DNA of 64,000 nt, taken from contig JBITNC010000001.1 of NCBI GenBank assembly GCA_050084985.1, positions 106,640,001-106,704,000 of the forward strand, read 5' to 3'. Position 1 is the first letter of the stretch. Every line of letters begins with the position of its first letter. This DNA is from Nageia nagi (taxonomy: Eukaryota > Pinophyta). Shown here piece by piece: positions 34,945 through 47,179 of the stretch. A model generated the notes under the pieces. It did not search any database. It had not been told where the DNA came from and was given only the letters and a program-made list of their open reading frames with translations. A program made the translations under genes and the position numbers.

Positions 34945-35055
34945 GAGGATCTTGAATCATTTATTGTTGTGGTTATTTAGGAGATTGAATCATTTATTAT
35001 TGTAGTTGAGGAGGAGATTGAATCATTTGTTGTTGTGATTGAGGAAGTGTAGGAG
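34945..35055 (-). repeat. 33-bp tandem repeat coding an 11-residue Gln-rich motif in gag
   Basis: gaatcatttrttgttgt recurs at 34954, 34987 and 35020, exactly 33 bp apart. On the minus strand the gag frame reads units like PQSQQQMIQSP. It lies in the linker between the Gag core and the protease. Confidence 0.75.
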
Positions 35056-35289
35056 TTGGTAACAATTGCTACTACTAGTAATATGGTTATTATATGGGCT
35101 ACTAAATTTGTTGCAACATTTGTTGGTAAAATTATTATTTATAGTATGGCACATATCCTTCTTGCTATTGCATGGGTTGCTAGTAAAATGTTTACCTTGT
35201 TTGGTAAGGTCCATTGTTTTTCCCTTGTTGCAGATTTCTAGTGTACTAGGTTTGTGTCTAATTCCATGGTACTTGTTGTAGAGGATACT

Positions 35290-36256
35290 ATCCACCAAAT
35301 CTCCTCTAATTTATTATATTGACATCATCATATTCCCTAAAGCCAAGTTGAAAAATATTCTTGATTTGAGATAATGCTAGGTAGTTATCTATTTTATCAT
35401 AATCTTAATAGATGTTGCATATATTTGTCATACTCAAAGAATATTCATTTTGAGCATGCCATTTTACATATTTGGGACAATAAATAGATAAGAACTTTTT
35501 AGCTTCCTCTCTATTTTTTACTGTAGTGAACTAGTCAAGAGAATTAGAAAACATGGAGAGTATATTTGTCTTGAAGTTCTCAAGTATATTAGTAATCTCT
35601 TATTTTGTAATACCACTATCATTTTTGGAGTTATTTGCTCTTACCACCCCTATAGCTTTGATAATCTTTCCCTTCCTCATTGTGGCTCTTGAGAAATTTT
35701 GACACAAACTCTTAATATCATCAAAACTAAGCTAAAATATATCAACTTTTGACATTAAATTTAATGCATCTAAACATTCATCCATCATGCCTTTAATAAA
35801 TATTACCTTCAACATATCCTTCGACATAGTAGAGTGTTTGGAATGTTGGAGGTTGAATTGAAACTTCTCCAAATAGTCTTCTAATGTCTCATCTTCTTTA
35901 TGCTGCATCTGGTAAACTTCATCCTTTATTTCTCTCCCTTTGTAGTAGTCTTGATATTTTTTCAAGAATTTTATCTTCATGGAATTCCATGTGGTAATTT
36001 CTTTATTTCAAAGTCCCATAAACCATCTCAGGTCTTGAGCTATGAGTGTTGAAGGAAATAATTTGAGTTTGTGTGCATCCATAGTATAATCATACATTTT
36101 CCATAACACATCAATCTTGAATAAAAATACATTAGGCTCATCATTTGGATTCTTGGAAAATGTGGGGATTACTACATGAGGGATGGATTTGAGCCTGGTC
36201 TCATTAGTAGAAGGATTGATAGAAAACTAAAATATAGCTTGGCCATTATCTCCCAT
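35290..36256 (-). pseudogene. Gypsy gag of the Athila-like element
   Basis: The likely start is the ATG at 36256-36254 (MGDNGQAIF). The Gag core follows: FSKNPNDEPNVFLFKIDVLW, LKLFPSTLIAQDLRWFMGL, then WNSMKIKFLKKYQDYY and EDETLEDYLEKFQFNLQHS (~35800-35990), the Retrotrans_gag pattern. A helical MRKGKIIKA region and a Gln/Pro-rich tail follow. Stops are few. The 82-codon piece 35980-35732 is fully open. Confidence 0.85.
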
Positions 36257-36573
36257 GATATTATTGTCTTCTTCCTTAAAGCTATGATTTGTTAAATCTA
36301 TTTCTTTGATGCTTTCCTCTCTTATGGTATTTTGATTGCTACTAATAAATTCTTTTGGTGGATTTTGGATGTGTTCTTATATCTCTTGATTCTTAACAAA
36401 TCATCCTCTAGTATCTTTCTCTTTGGGAGGAGATATGCACTATCTTAACAAAAGAATTATAATGTAATCATAAATGCATAAGGATCTAGAGTGGAAATGT
36501 CAACCTTTTCTCTAAAAATCCTTTGTATTATATTCTACCCAAGATATGAACTCCACTACTTGAATACCTTCCC
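36257..36573 (-). other. Short 5' leader of the Athila-like element
   Basis: Between primer site and gag start; no ORF or repeat of note. Confidence 0.5.
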
Positions 36574-36590
36574 TAAAAATGGTGCCAAAA
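36574..36590 (-). other. Primer-binding site of the Athila-like element
   Basis: On the element's strand TTTTGGCACCATTTTTAGGG follows the LTR. It has the layout of the TGGCGCCGTT... site used by Athila relatives, with CG to CA changes. Confidence 0.7.
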
Positions 36591-37744
36591 TGATGATGCA
36601 TTTATATATAGTGTCAATCTTGGAAGGGAACTTATGAAGGGTTATACAATATATATGCACAATAGAGTTATCTTGGAGGGATGCCTACTGCCTTACCTCT
36701 ACTCCCAAAGCATGAATGTGGGTATTTTATATTCCTAAGAGATATCATAAATAGGAAAGGGTATTGAACTACAATTATATTAAAATAGGAATTCAATGGT
36801 AACAAGAAATCCTAGTGATAACAAGAAATAGTGGTTACAAGAAACATAGACAATGTTAATAGGAAGTTAAAACACACCATACTAACAATTTTATGAACAT
36901 ATGAAGGAAAAGAACTTACATTAGTTTATTTTTAAAGAAATAAATACTACCATTCATTCATCCATCAAACATGCTAATCTATCAATGGAAATACTGAAGT
37001 TGTAAACTAACTGAATCTATAAACTAGCTAAATCATTCACTTTTAACAATAAATAGGGGGTCCTTCCTATCTTCTTACAAAGGAATGAATCAAATTTTAT
37101 AGAACAACACTTATCACAAAACCCAACATAAAGTGGTATACATGAATAGTATCATATATTTTGATCAAATGAATTCTTCATAATCTAGCAAAATAGAAAA
37201 CTTGCATCAAAAAATCTAACTATCTACCATCTCTGTTATCCAAAATATATGTCTAATTACAACTGCTCCCATAAATCTTAGATCTACATCAAATACCAAT
37301 CTCAAATCATAATGAGTGCTCTTAATGCAAAATATGAAACATGGGACAATGGTCTATTAGTCCTAAAACAACTTAGGTATTATCATTTTCCTACTTCCAT
37401 TTGGCAATGATCAAGCATCATATAGATACATAGGTAGTATCTTAGTTGTGCTACTCAACTTCAGTTGTAGTTCTCTCCAATCTTCATCTTTAATCAACAA
37501 TGGCTACAACATGTGGTGGCACAAAATGATTTCAACTAGCCAATTTCCAATGCATGAACCTATTTCCAAATATTCAAGACACATTGGTGGGTTAATTTAT
37601 TAAGCAAGTAGTCTAAATACTAATATCTAACTTAATACTCCATTATTCACTTAACATGCATGAAAATGGGATGAAGGATGATATAAAGAGGGTAATAGGA
37701 TGATACCAAAGTATTTAAAACATAGGTAAATTTAGGACTCATCA
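36591..37744 (-). repeat. 5' LTR of the Athila-like element (1154 bp)
   Basis: The partner of 26380-27566, running TGATGATGCATTTATATATAG...GGACTCATCA, somewhat shorter by small deletions. Minus-strand TATAAAA at 36725-36731. Confidence 0.95.
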
Positions 37745-38190
37745 CCAGGATGTTCCACTAGCTCTTGTATGTTTCCATAGAGAGGAGGTAGTACCTACTG
37801 AGGGGATTCAACCACTAGTATATGCATAGTCGAATCCCATCCATGAGGAGCCCTTGAAGGATGAATCAAGTGAGGATGATGTTGGTATAATAGAGGCATT
37901 TGAATTCTAGTGGTAGGTTAATTTAGAGGAAGATTCTAGTGATGATCAAGGATACGAAGTTCACCAACATGTAGACAAGCTTGGTACAATGGTTAGGGTT
38001 AGAGAGGAGGTTGAGATATAGATAATAGATGTACTAGAGGAGGCAACTAGATAGGGCAAGGAGGTTGATCAAGGAGAGGTAGGAGAGGATGAGTTATCCC
38101 CCCCATAGGTGTAAAGCATTAATGATCTCTTAGGTGATATGTATGATATGTTTACATTATGTTTTGATGTAATGTATGTTATATATTTTA
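37745..38190 (+). pseudogene. PMD protein, second part with acidic tail
   Basis: After the Athila-like element the PMD frame resumes (DVPLALVCFHREEVVPTEG) and runs into a very acidic C-terminal region (KDESSEDDVGIIEAFEF, LEEDSSDDQGYEVHQH, VGEDELSPP) with only point stops. PMD proteins of elements commonly end in such a low-complexity charged tail. It ends near 38110-38190. No second transposon protein is seen with it. Confidence 0.7.
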
Positions 38191-39580
38191 TGAATTGGAT
38201 GTTATGATGTTGATGTTTCATATTAGATATGAGTTAAAATTATGATATTTATTTTTTATTATTATTATATATATGGGACATGATTTGAGTATAGGAGTAT
38301 AGAATTGAATTGCATCATTTTCTATTCTTGGCTACTTTTATATAGGTTTTTCACATAATATACTGGTATAACACATATGCATGTAATGAAATAGATAATG
38401 TGAACATATGAATGTGATGCACATATAAGGTTTACATAAATATATATAGATATATAAATGTATGAATGTGATTTTTTCAAGTGGACAAAATGAATGAAAT
38501 AACACAAGTGTATGATATTTTGAATGTATGAAACTAATGAAACTTTGACTTAGGGTATTAAGAGTAACATAATAATTTGGATATCAACTAAAAGATCATG
38601 ATAACTCATCAAATTTTGTAATAATAATAATATTTATGGTTATATGAAACGAGTGAATAGTATAAATAAGGAATTATAATCAATAACACATTCATATTTA
38701 ATTTTATTGATCAATCCTTTGTTTCAATCTTATTTACTAGGAATGATATAAAATAAGGTTACAATACACCTTATTTTATCATGAACTCATGTGTATGCAA
38801 TGATATTAATTACCTCTCTTAACATTTGTAAACAAAATTTTTCAAGAGCATAAAATATATAAGTTGATTCTCCTTATGTGTGTACAATGGTCCATCATAG
38901 GGATTGCACATGTCACCACTTTGTAAGGTATACTCCACTACCAGATAAGCATCTGTAGCCTTGGTGAAGATTAACCCCTAAATCTTGTTACAACTTTGCT
39001 ATATCTCCAATCAAGCATCCATATAACCAATAAAGAATATTGTAATAGCCCAAGAATTCTAAATGTTATTCTCTTCTCTTTATTTTTCCTTTTCAATCTA
39101 TTTTCTTTTCCTCTATCCTAGCTCTTGAGTTCAGGATGAAGTGAAATAATGGAAGAATAAACACTCAAAATTATGCTCAAGGAACATCTAGTTTTGGATT
39201 ATTTCAAGCTCTTAATGAGTGATAGTGTATGATTTCCTAATATTGTATGAATGCATCAAGTTTATATTTTTTTTTATCATTCTAAGTATCTAAAATTTAG
39301 CATTAGACTTTTTAATAAGTCAAACATAGACATAATATTCATTATTTACCTCTTTATTTGTAAATATAGCTATATATATATATATATAGGTAATACATGA
39401 ATGAATGTGTGGATTATAGATATATACAACTTGATAAGTTACCTTGATCATGATAGGTGATACCTAATGATTATGACACTCAAGGATCATAATTGAACAT
39501 AATAAATAAAGTGAAATGATGGAGACACATAGGGAAGTGCACCCAATAGCCAAGATGCTTCAAAAATATATTTTTCTACA

Positions 39581-39643
<63 letters not shown>

Positions 39644-39700
39644 CATATAATAGTATTTTTTGGATTTTTATAGATGTTTTATTTTTATTTCATTTTTTTT
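38191..39700. other. End of the PMD insertion and Tat 3' untranslated DNA
   Basis: 38191-38700 is AT-rich and unassigned; the right end of the PMD-bearing insertion lies somewhere here. From ~38760 to 39070 the text matches 13670-14060 of the gag-pro Tat-like element, so Tat DNA has resumed. A long (TA)n run spans about 39583-39640. Confidence 0.55.
39583..39640. repeat. (TA)n microsatellite
   Basis: A nearly pure tatata run of about 55 bp in Tat 3' DNA. Confidence 0.95.
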
Positions 39701-39706
39701 TAATAC

Positions 39707-40360
39707 CTTTATACCTATGGAATCCTAAATAGATGAAAGGTTCGCATTAATTGATGGTGAGAGAGGGTGAAAATGAAAATGGGTATGAACAACATGGTCA
39801 AAATTCCATTATGTGGCATGGTGATTGATAGACATAGAAAGAATAAAATCCCAATAAAAAATGTTTATAAATATTATATGGGCCATGATGATCTCATCAA
39901 AAGACTCTTGACCATGTAATGATGAGGGTCCATAGATATTAATAAACCTTCCTATAAGTGGGATGATAGGAGTATTAAGCACAATTATCCATATAAAGTT
40001 AGGTCTATACAACATGTTGTTAATACTTTGGAGGAACTCTTCATCATGTATATTATAAATTACTCAAGTTCCCCAACATGGGCTATGCTCAAAGTAAAAT
40101 GATACCCATACATATTCTTTCAAATATTCATAAGCATGATCAGATATGTTTAATATAGTAGTTAAGGCTTTCATATATAAAATTTTATGTTGTAAATTCT
40201 CAGGTAGCTCAACAAAATGATCTATATCCAATTCTGATGTGTGAAATTGACTCTCCACATGGTTGCTTAGGAATGTGCATGATGGTTGTGAAATGAAAAG
40301 AGATGATAATTCCCATGGAGTAGGTGGAATATGATATGGATAAAACACCCTTTGATTCAT
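39707..40360 (-). pseudogene. Tat 3' ORF A (~215 codons, function unknown)
   Basis: One frame stays open from before 40360 (MNQRVFYPYHIPPTPWELSS) to ~39707 with a single internal stop at ~40065 and another near 39808. Segments such as ELDIDHFVELPENLQHKILY and PSSLHGQESFDEIIMAH look like real protein (mixed amphipathic helices) rather than low-complexity DNA. It lies downstream of integrase on the same strand. No domain recognised; chance cannot be excluded at this length. Confidence 0.4.
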
Positions 40361-40639
40361 AGGTATAGAAATACAATGGAGATGACTAATGATGCTTGAT
40401 TATTTTTTGAAATGTGTTCAACCACTTGCAATATCATATGCAAGTCTTAGAAGTCACATAAGGAGTTTGAAATACATAACACATATATACACTATGTATT
40501 TACAAACCTTTTTTGAAATTTTTATATGTTTTTTTGGTATTTTGAAGATATTTAGTTTTCATCAAATGTGTAACACATCCACTATTCTTATCAACCAAAA
40601 CCATAAATTTTAGACCTAATTTGTTTTTAGTTTAGCACT

Positions 40640-43600
40640 TATTATTCTAGGAATGAATCAAGTGATCCCACATGAGTTTAATAATTCTGCTAGCTAGTCT
40701 AACACTCACATGGAAAGATTGGTCAAGAACTCAGGGTAACAAACCCTAATAACACTCACCCTATTGAGAAGATGCCTCAAAAGTAACCTCACCATTCCTA
40801 TTTCACTTCTCATGTGTAATAGGCTTTTTTGTCATGGCATAATGGGTTTTTACTTGAGGTCCATACCACTCAAGAGATCACACTTCCACTAAGTTAGCAT
40901 CATCACCTGATGATAACTCTCTATCTCATAGGAGAAGATAGTTTTTCCCTAGGCAAACTTCCATATGAGTAGGTAGCACCACCTATGGAGCAATTGTTAT
41001 ATCCCTATCTTTTAACTGTAAGTGGCATAACTACTAATTACCCTCACTTGATAATAGTAGTTTTTTCAATTGTTATCCCCACCTAACTCTCCTATCAAAG
41101 GATATGAGTCACTAGCCTACCCATAATTATCGACTAGGCCCACCATGTGGTCCAACATCCCCATGCCCATAACTTGGGGAGCCATGGATATTAAAGAATA
41201 TCCTTGAGTAGTTGTTTAGTCTAGTTTGTTATTAAATATGTTAACAAAAGTAACCACCTATGACCTATTAACCATAAACTAATGTTTCTAAATAGCAAAG
41301 AGGGTACAAGGCACCATGCACAATACAAGTTCTAGGGTTTAACACCATTCATCTTGTCCCTTGATGTGTACCTTGGAAGTCTCAATTATAGGCTTGCTCA
41401 AAAAGTCACATAATTCTATTTATTCCATATGAATTATATTGCATATATGAATATAATTTTTAAAAGTCCTTATACATACATAAAGAAGTAGGTTATGAGG
41501 TAAGGTATAGCCACTGTTGCTACAAAAATAATGTGGTGTCAAGTGGTCTTCACATAAGGAATATTCCTTTTATTTAGCATTTAGCAAGGTAAGTTTACTT
41601 GGTGAAGGTTCTTTGCCATTTTCTTACATTATTACATTCATCTCAAAGGATCCCAAATGATCCCATTTAGTCCCATTGGGTCCCATTCATACCCAAGTTG
41701 ATCCTAAGAGTCCCTAAAATATCCCAAATGATCACCAATTATCATTTAGAATCTTAGTTCAAATTTGGTATTGATTCTAAGTTGTTGGGATAATTTTGGA
41801 TTTGTTAGGATTAATAACCTAATCCATCTACTTCTTTTAGGAATATATGATTCATTATTTGTAATACCCATTAACTATTTTCAAATTAAAACAAATATTA
41901 ATTCCTACTTCAATCTGCATAATCATTACTAATTAAAGCATCAATCATAACATGTAATAATTATAATGTTGCTTGTAAGGAAACTCATTAGCATTTTCCA
42001 AACACAAAATCACCTACTTTTTATTTATCATTCATTATACTAATAATAGATAAATACAAAACATTCCTTATTGATCATTTCTAAGTGATTAATCAATTAT
42101 AAGAAGGATGAATAATATCATAAACTTCATTTGAAAAAGCTTTCATATACTTATTACAAAGGACATTAATACATCATAACCATAATACAAATGAGGTATA
42201 TTATATCATCTCTTATTAATGAATTGGTAATTCATCATTATCTTGTCATAGAGTACTTTCATCAATCTTCAATCCATGAGCATTTTCATGTACCTTTGGT
42301 GGATGGGTTGAGTACTAGGAGGAAGGAGGATCAAGAATTCCCATTTGAAACTTGACCATTATGAAAATAAAGTTAATTATAGACCTCAGGAGAAATTATC
42401 TCCTTTCCTTGGTCAATGTACATTAATCCATTATTTATTTACCTTATAATTAGCCCATATTAAATAATTAATTCATTCACAATAAGGTCTTGGATACCTT
42501 AATAATTAATTAATGCAATTGGTACCATTTGAATTATCTTACTAAACACTATACCAATGTCATAATCTCAAAGCCATAGTTTATTTAATACAATATTCTA
42601 AAGAGTTCTTAAATTACTTATTAAAAATAGTAAACATAACTTATCACCTCATTAGACACTAATTAGTTTAATTGAACATCTTTTACATATAATTAATGTA
42701 CTCCACCATATACATAAATGCTAAATCTTTAAATTATAAACAATTTCTTTCTAACATTTTGGATTTCTTTCCTAAATGATTCTACAAATAAAATTTCATT
42801 ATATTTTCCTTATTCATCCAAAGAGCCTATATTATGTTTGAAAAGGTTGGTGAAATAGGAATAGAAATGGTGAGCACATGAAATCTGACTATAGATGATT
42901 CATACATAGAATATTAAAATGGACTATGAATTTGTAAGCCTAAAGAAGCTAGAGAAAAAGGCATAATACATGAAGGTGAAGACTAAAGGAATCAACAGAT
43001 GTGAAAACAAACTCTGCAAATTATTTAGTTTAAGTTTTATGTCATTATATGTGCCATGGTCTTTTCTTAGTATTATAAGCCCAAAATGAGGTCAAATTTG
43101 ACTCTAAAACCCCATTCTAGCATCATACACCAATGCTACATTGCTAGGGTTGATGTGGAAGCTCAAAGAGTAGTCTAAAAGGGATTTTTATTTCTTATTA
43201 GTTTGTAGATACTTTGATAATGCTCTAGATGAGGGTCATCTATTGCAAAAACTTGCACGAGTTGTTGTTGAGTTTCATGGGCTCCTCAAATCTCAGGAAT
43301 ACTCACCTTAAGAGTTATTTTCATGGGAAAAACCAAGCTTAGGTCTTATACTTTGCATTTTTTAGCATAAATGATGATAAAATTTTGCAAAGGGAAAAAT
43401 ATTATCTAGTATTGAGACTCTATTATGGCATTCCCTCAGTTAGACTATCCTATCGGCATACTATTCTTGAGCTTATCATGGTATGGTATGGAGTCAACTA
43501 TTAGAGGAGGTCCAATTCTATAATAATTTCCTTTTAACCTATATAAGAACAAGCAAATATGTTTTTATTAATTCATATTTCCCCACTTTCACATGAATTT

Positions 43601-45875
43601 AACAATGTTTCTTTACTAAAATGATAAACCTCATATTAGGACTTTAATAGAATTCATGTCAAATAAATTCATTAAACTCTAGCTAAAGGCATAAGAAAAA
43701 ATATTTGACTAGTCTCCTTAAAATACCATAAAATACATAATACAATTTATACTTGAAATTTTCCACCCTACATATAAATAAAGGGAGAATAACAAAAGAA
43801 AATCTCATCTCTTTACTTTTTTAAAAAAAGATATGGTACCAACCTTTAAATAAAATAACCACTATGTCTCTTCAAATGGTACAAGACCTCTAATATCAAT
43901 TAATTCTATGAAACTCTATCAAATATTAATTTCATACAACTCATTAATATCCTCAACATATGACTACTTTAACTAGAAATTTTAAAAAAATGTATAAGAA
44001 TCCTGAGTTTCATGTAACACCACACCCAAGCTTTAGAATAACAAGAATCCAATAATAAAATATATATAGGTAGGTGTTTTTCTAATGTTATACCCTTTTA
44101 TTTAAATCTAGGGAGGTCCAAGTGTGTCCAAATGAATGTCTCCTCACACCTTTAATAATTTTTGGGGTAGGTTTAATTAAAGTTGATGATTGAAATGGTA
44201 TTAAATATCTTGGATCCTTTTTTATTAATTGAAAAATTGGTACCAACTATTATCCACCTCTAACACAAGAAAACAAAACCAAGTAGGGTCATTACTTTAT
44301 TATTTTCCTACTCATTAAATATCTTGTAATACCACAAGGAGACCTTAGTCTTTTTCTAGTAGTGTTTTTACTATTCACCCTATGTGACAATAGTATGGGC
44401 AACATATTCAACTTTTACCCCATTAATTTTTTTTAACCTTATATAAATTTTCAAATTTAAATAAGGTATATTCCTTTTTCCCTCCATTTCATTTTCAAAT
44501 TTCAAAAACACAAAATAAGGGAAATAGACCTTTACCTGCAATGGTCGCCTCATCCTAGAGTAAGATTAATCCACATATTTTTGCAAACATATTTCCATCA
44601 ATAAATCGATAATCATAGCAATTATTCTACATTTAACTACATGATTTATTATGGTCATAGTGTTTTTCTGAATCAACACCAATAATTTTCTCCTCTTACC
44701 CTTCTGTTCCCATCACCAATTCACCTTTGGTCCTTAGGGTATTTGGATTGCTTTTCTCATCCTATGACCTATGTCAAAACATATTGAAGCTAGCATCAAA
44801 TTATCACAAATGATACATATTTCTTATCAAACTTGTCATTACCATAGTATTGTTCAAACATATTTCATTCAAATCCTCGATGGTACTCGAGGTCAAATAG
44901 TGTCTTAAGGTGGGTCATGATAGAATGATCCAATATTTATGACCCAACACATAATAATAAGGTAGTTTTAATTGAAGGTGAATAGGTCCTTGTCAAAGAA
45001 TTGATATTTTATATTTGATAGGATAAAAAACCAATGTGGTTTTGTGAGACACTTTTGATTTTGGCTTAAAATTTCTAATGATTCTTCTTGGTTCAATTAA
45101 TGAAATTGAAGCTCCATTGCTTATTTTAAAAAGTTCCAAAGAGGACATTGTGTATGATAGTGCAAGTGAAGATAAACTAGATGGTAATAGTGAGAGTGGT
45201 GTTATTGTAGACCCAAAATAATGTAATTAATTATTTATGGGTGTTAATTAATGCACTATTTATCTACTTATTTCTTATTGTCTCATATATATGAAATATG
45301 GTAATAATGAATAAGAGAAAGATACTTGTGTTTAATTAGATCATATATTAATTCCATCAGAAACAACATACACAAAATATGATCATACATTCATTAAATT
45401 ACATTTCATTGGTGGTCAAAAAGAGGCATGCTACTAGTGGCCTAAAATAACTAATATAATAAATGCAATCAAGAATGTAGCAATGAGTGAATGAAAGAAT
45501 CATCAAATAGCAAACATAAGATGTAACTTATGAATAATATTTATACATAACAAAGTGATGTAACATATGCTAGAATCTCTTTATAATCCTCCTCATATTC
45601 ATTTTCTCGTAAGGTTTAAGGTCATAAATTGATGCCTTTATATATGATACATCTTTACATGACTTAGATATTTTTAACACCTTATAAATGCTACAAGGGT
45701 CCACTAGATATATTACATAGCCTTATCATGACTTAGGGTATTATTTAACTCATTTTTACATAATACATCATTGAGACTAAAAAATGAATTATTTAATAAA
45801 TAATAATTCACTTTTAGGCATATATAGTTATGTTTGTCATGATATATGTAATATATTCACTCTAAATATGCTTGG
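40640..45875. other. Unassigned AT-rich DNA within the Tat 3' region
   Basis: No protein motif is readable on either strand. A short direct-repeat patch (atcccatttagtcccattgggtcccatt) lies at ~41650-41740. A TGTAGACCC at ~45208 resembles an LTR start but no partner or duplication was found. This could be Tat 3' untranslated DNA, further insertions, or both. Confidence 0.4.
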
Positions 45876-45879
45876 GACT

Positions 45880-47060
45880 GATTTCCTATTTAATTTTCCT
45901 TCATAACTTGAGACATTGTAAAATACCCTCAAATCATTGTGTTACATTGATTGGATTATTCATGCAATAATTCCTACTAAAGAGTGAGCTATAATCATAT
46001 ATAATTTCATCATTTGTAATCAAGAGAGTATTGTATTCTATCATTAGATCACTGACAAATTTGGTTAAAGAGATTGATCTTCCCATATATTTAATAAATA
46101 TATGCTCAATACAATTTAGTAGGATTTTGGGTTTATCATATGGCCAATGTATGTGAAATAAATAAATCAAATTCATTTATAATTCTAGTTCCATCCATAT
46201 GTTTTTAGCTTCTAGTTCAATGGTTTCTTTAAAATTATTGATTCTTAATATCCATGCTTCAGATCTTTGATTTTCAAAATAGGATATGGCTATTATTTCT
46301 TGTATTTATTTTGGCAAGGCATGAACATGAGCTATTTTTTTATAAGAATTCTTACATTATAACTTCATATATTGATCTCTTTGATATCTATCACAAAATT
46401 TTGATTTAACCCATTAATATGAAATTATGTGTTTAGGCTAGTTCTTGATTCTCTAGATGTTGGAATTTGTATTGGATAGTTACGTGAGAGAGAATTAACA
46501 AATCTTGATTTTATATGAGAAAACATCAACTAATATTTTGATGTAATCATTTTGATTGTCTAGGTTTATGAATAAAGGTAAGGGTAAAATCATATATCAT
46601 TTTTTGATGACACAAATCTCCTGCAATTTCATTTGAACAGTCAAAAAGTGTTCTTAAATTTTATGAGGTATGATATGCTACATTTAAAATCCAATTATTG
46701 AAAATACAATCAAGTATTAGTCTAGGAGCTAACATAAGACAATGAAGACATAACCAATTTATCTTATCCTTATAACCACAATAATGCTCATAAAACAAAT
46801 AATACATGGCCTTTTAATAGAAATTTTAATTTTATCTTTGTTTATTTCAAATTTCCATCCATCATATCTATCTAGTTGGAATTTCAAAGCTGATATTCTT
46901 TGTATGTTAGTAGGTACATGTAGGAAATTTCCACAATCCAAATTAGTGTGTTGTGATAACCTAATAATGGTTGTATCCTCTAAATATTTTGGTTTTTCAT
47001 ATCAAGATATTTTTCAAATACCTCTTTTTATCGTTCACCGAGTGAACACTCTTTCTCCTC
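45880..47060 (-). pseudogene. Tat 3' ORF B with a cysteine cluster (function unknown)
   Basis: Two frames on the minus strand together read as one degenerate protein directly after integrase. Segment 1 (~47000-46800) has NFLHVPTNIQRISALKFQLD and DGWKFEINKD. A one-base shift then leads into a Cys/His cluster at ~46738-46815: CIIC, then YEHYCGYKDKINWLCLHC. Segment 3 (~46330-45934) has SYFENQRSEAWILRINNFKE and HWPYDKPKILLNCIEHIF and is open for 80 codons at its end. The cluster (CxxC ... HxC ... CxxC) suggests zinc binding. No family recognised. Confidence 0.45.
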
Positions 47061-47179
47061 TTGGATGTCATTTGATCAATGCATTAATATGTGTAAGTTT
47101 TCTATATAAAATATTGTTTAGTAAAAAAAAACTTATTTACATTATATACAACAAACTAAAAGATATTTAAGTATTAAAG

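Larger units (their letters stand above)
26380..37744 (-). mobile_element. Athila-like Ty3/gypsy element inserted in the PMD frame
   Basis: LTRs at 26380-27566 and 36591-37744 enclose a minus-strand gag, protease, RT, RNase H and integrase followed by a ~960-codon ORF. The protease neighbourhood (KYVPIYAKMVKEVCTK, then MADR) and the primer-site form (TGGCACCATTTTTAGGG) fit the Athila group, which also carries a long ORF after pol. Flanks are gtagg (26375-26379) and ccagg (37745-37749), probably a diverged 5-bp duplication, and the PMD frame continues across. The LTRs differ at many sites, so the insertion is old. Confidence 0.9.

Noticed and set aside
45208-45300. TGTAGACCC as the start of another LTR
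   Set aside because: No matching end, second copy, primer site or target duplication could be found.
46784-47170. 128-codon plus-strand ORF
   Set aside because: The minus strand here reads as continuation of Tat coding; the plus frame begins in and ends in AT-rich text without motifs.
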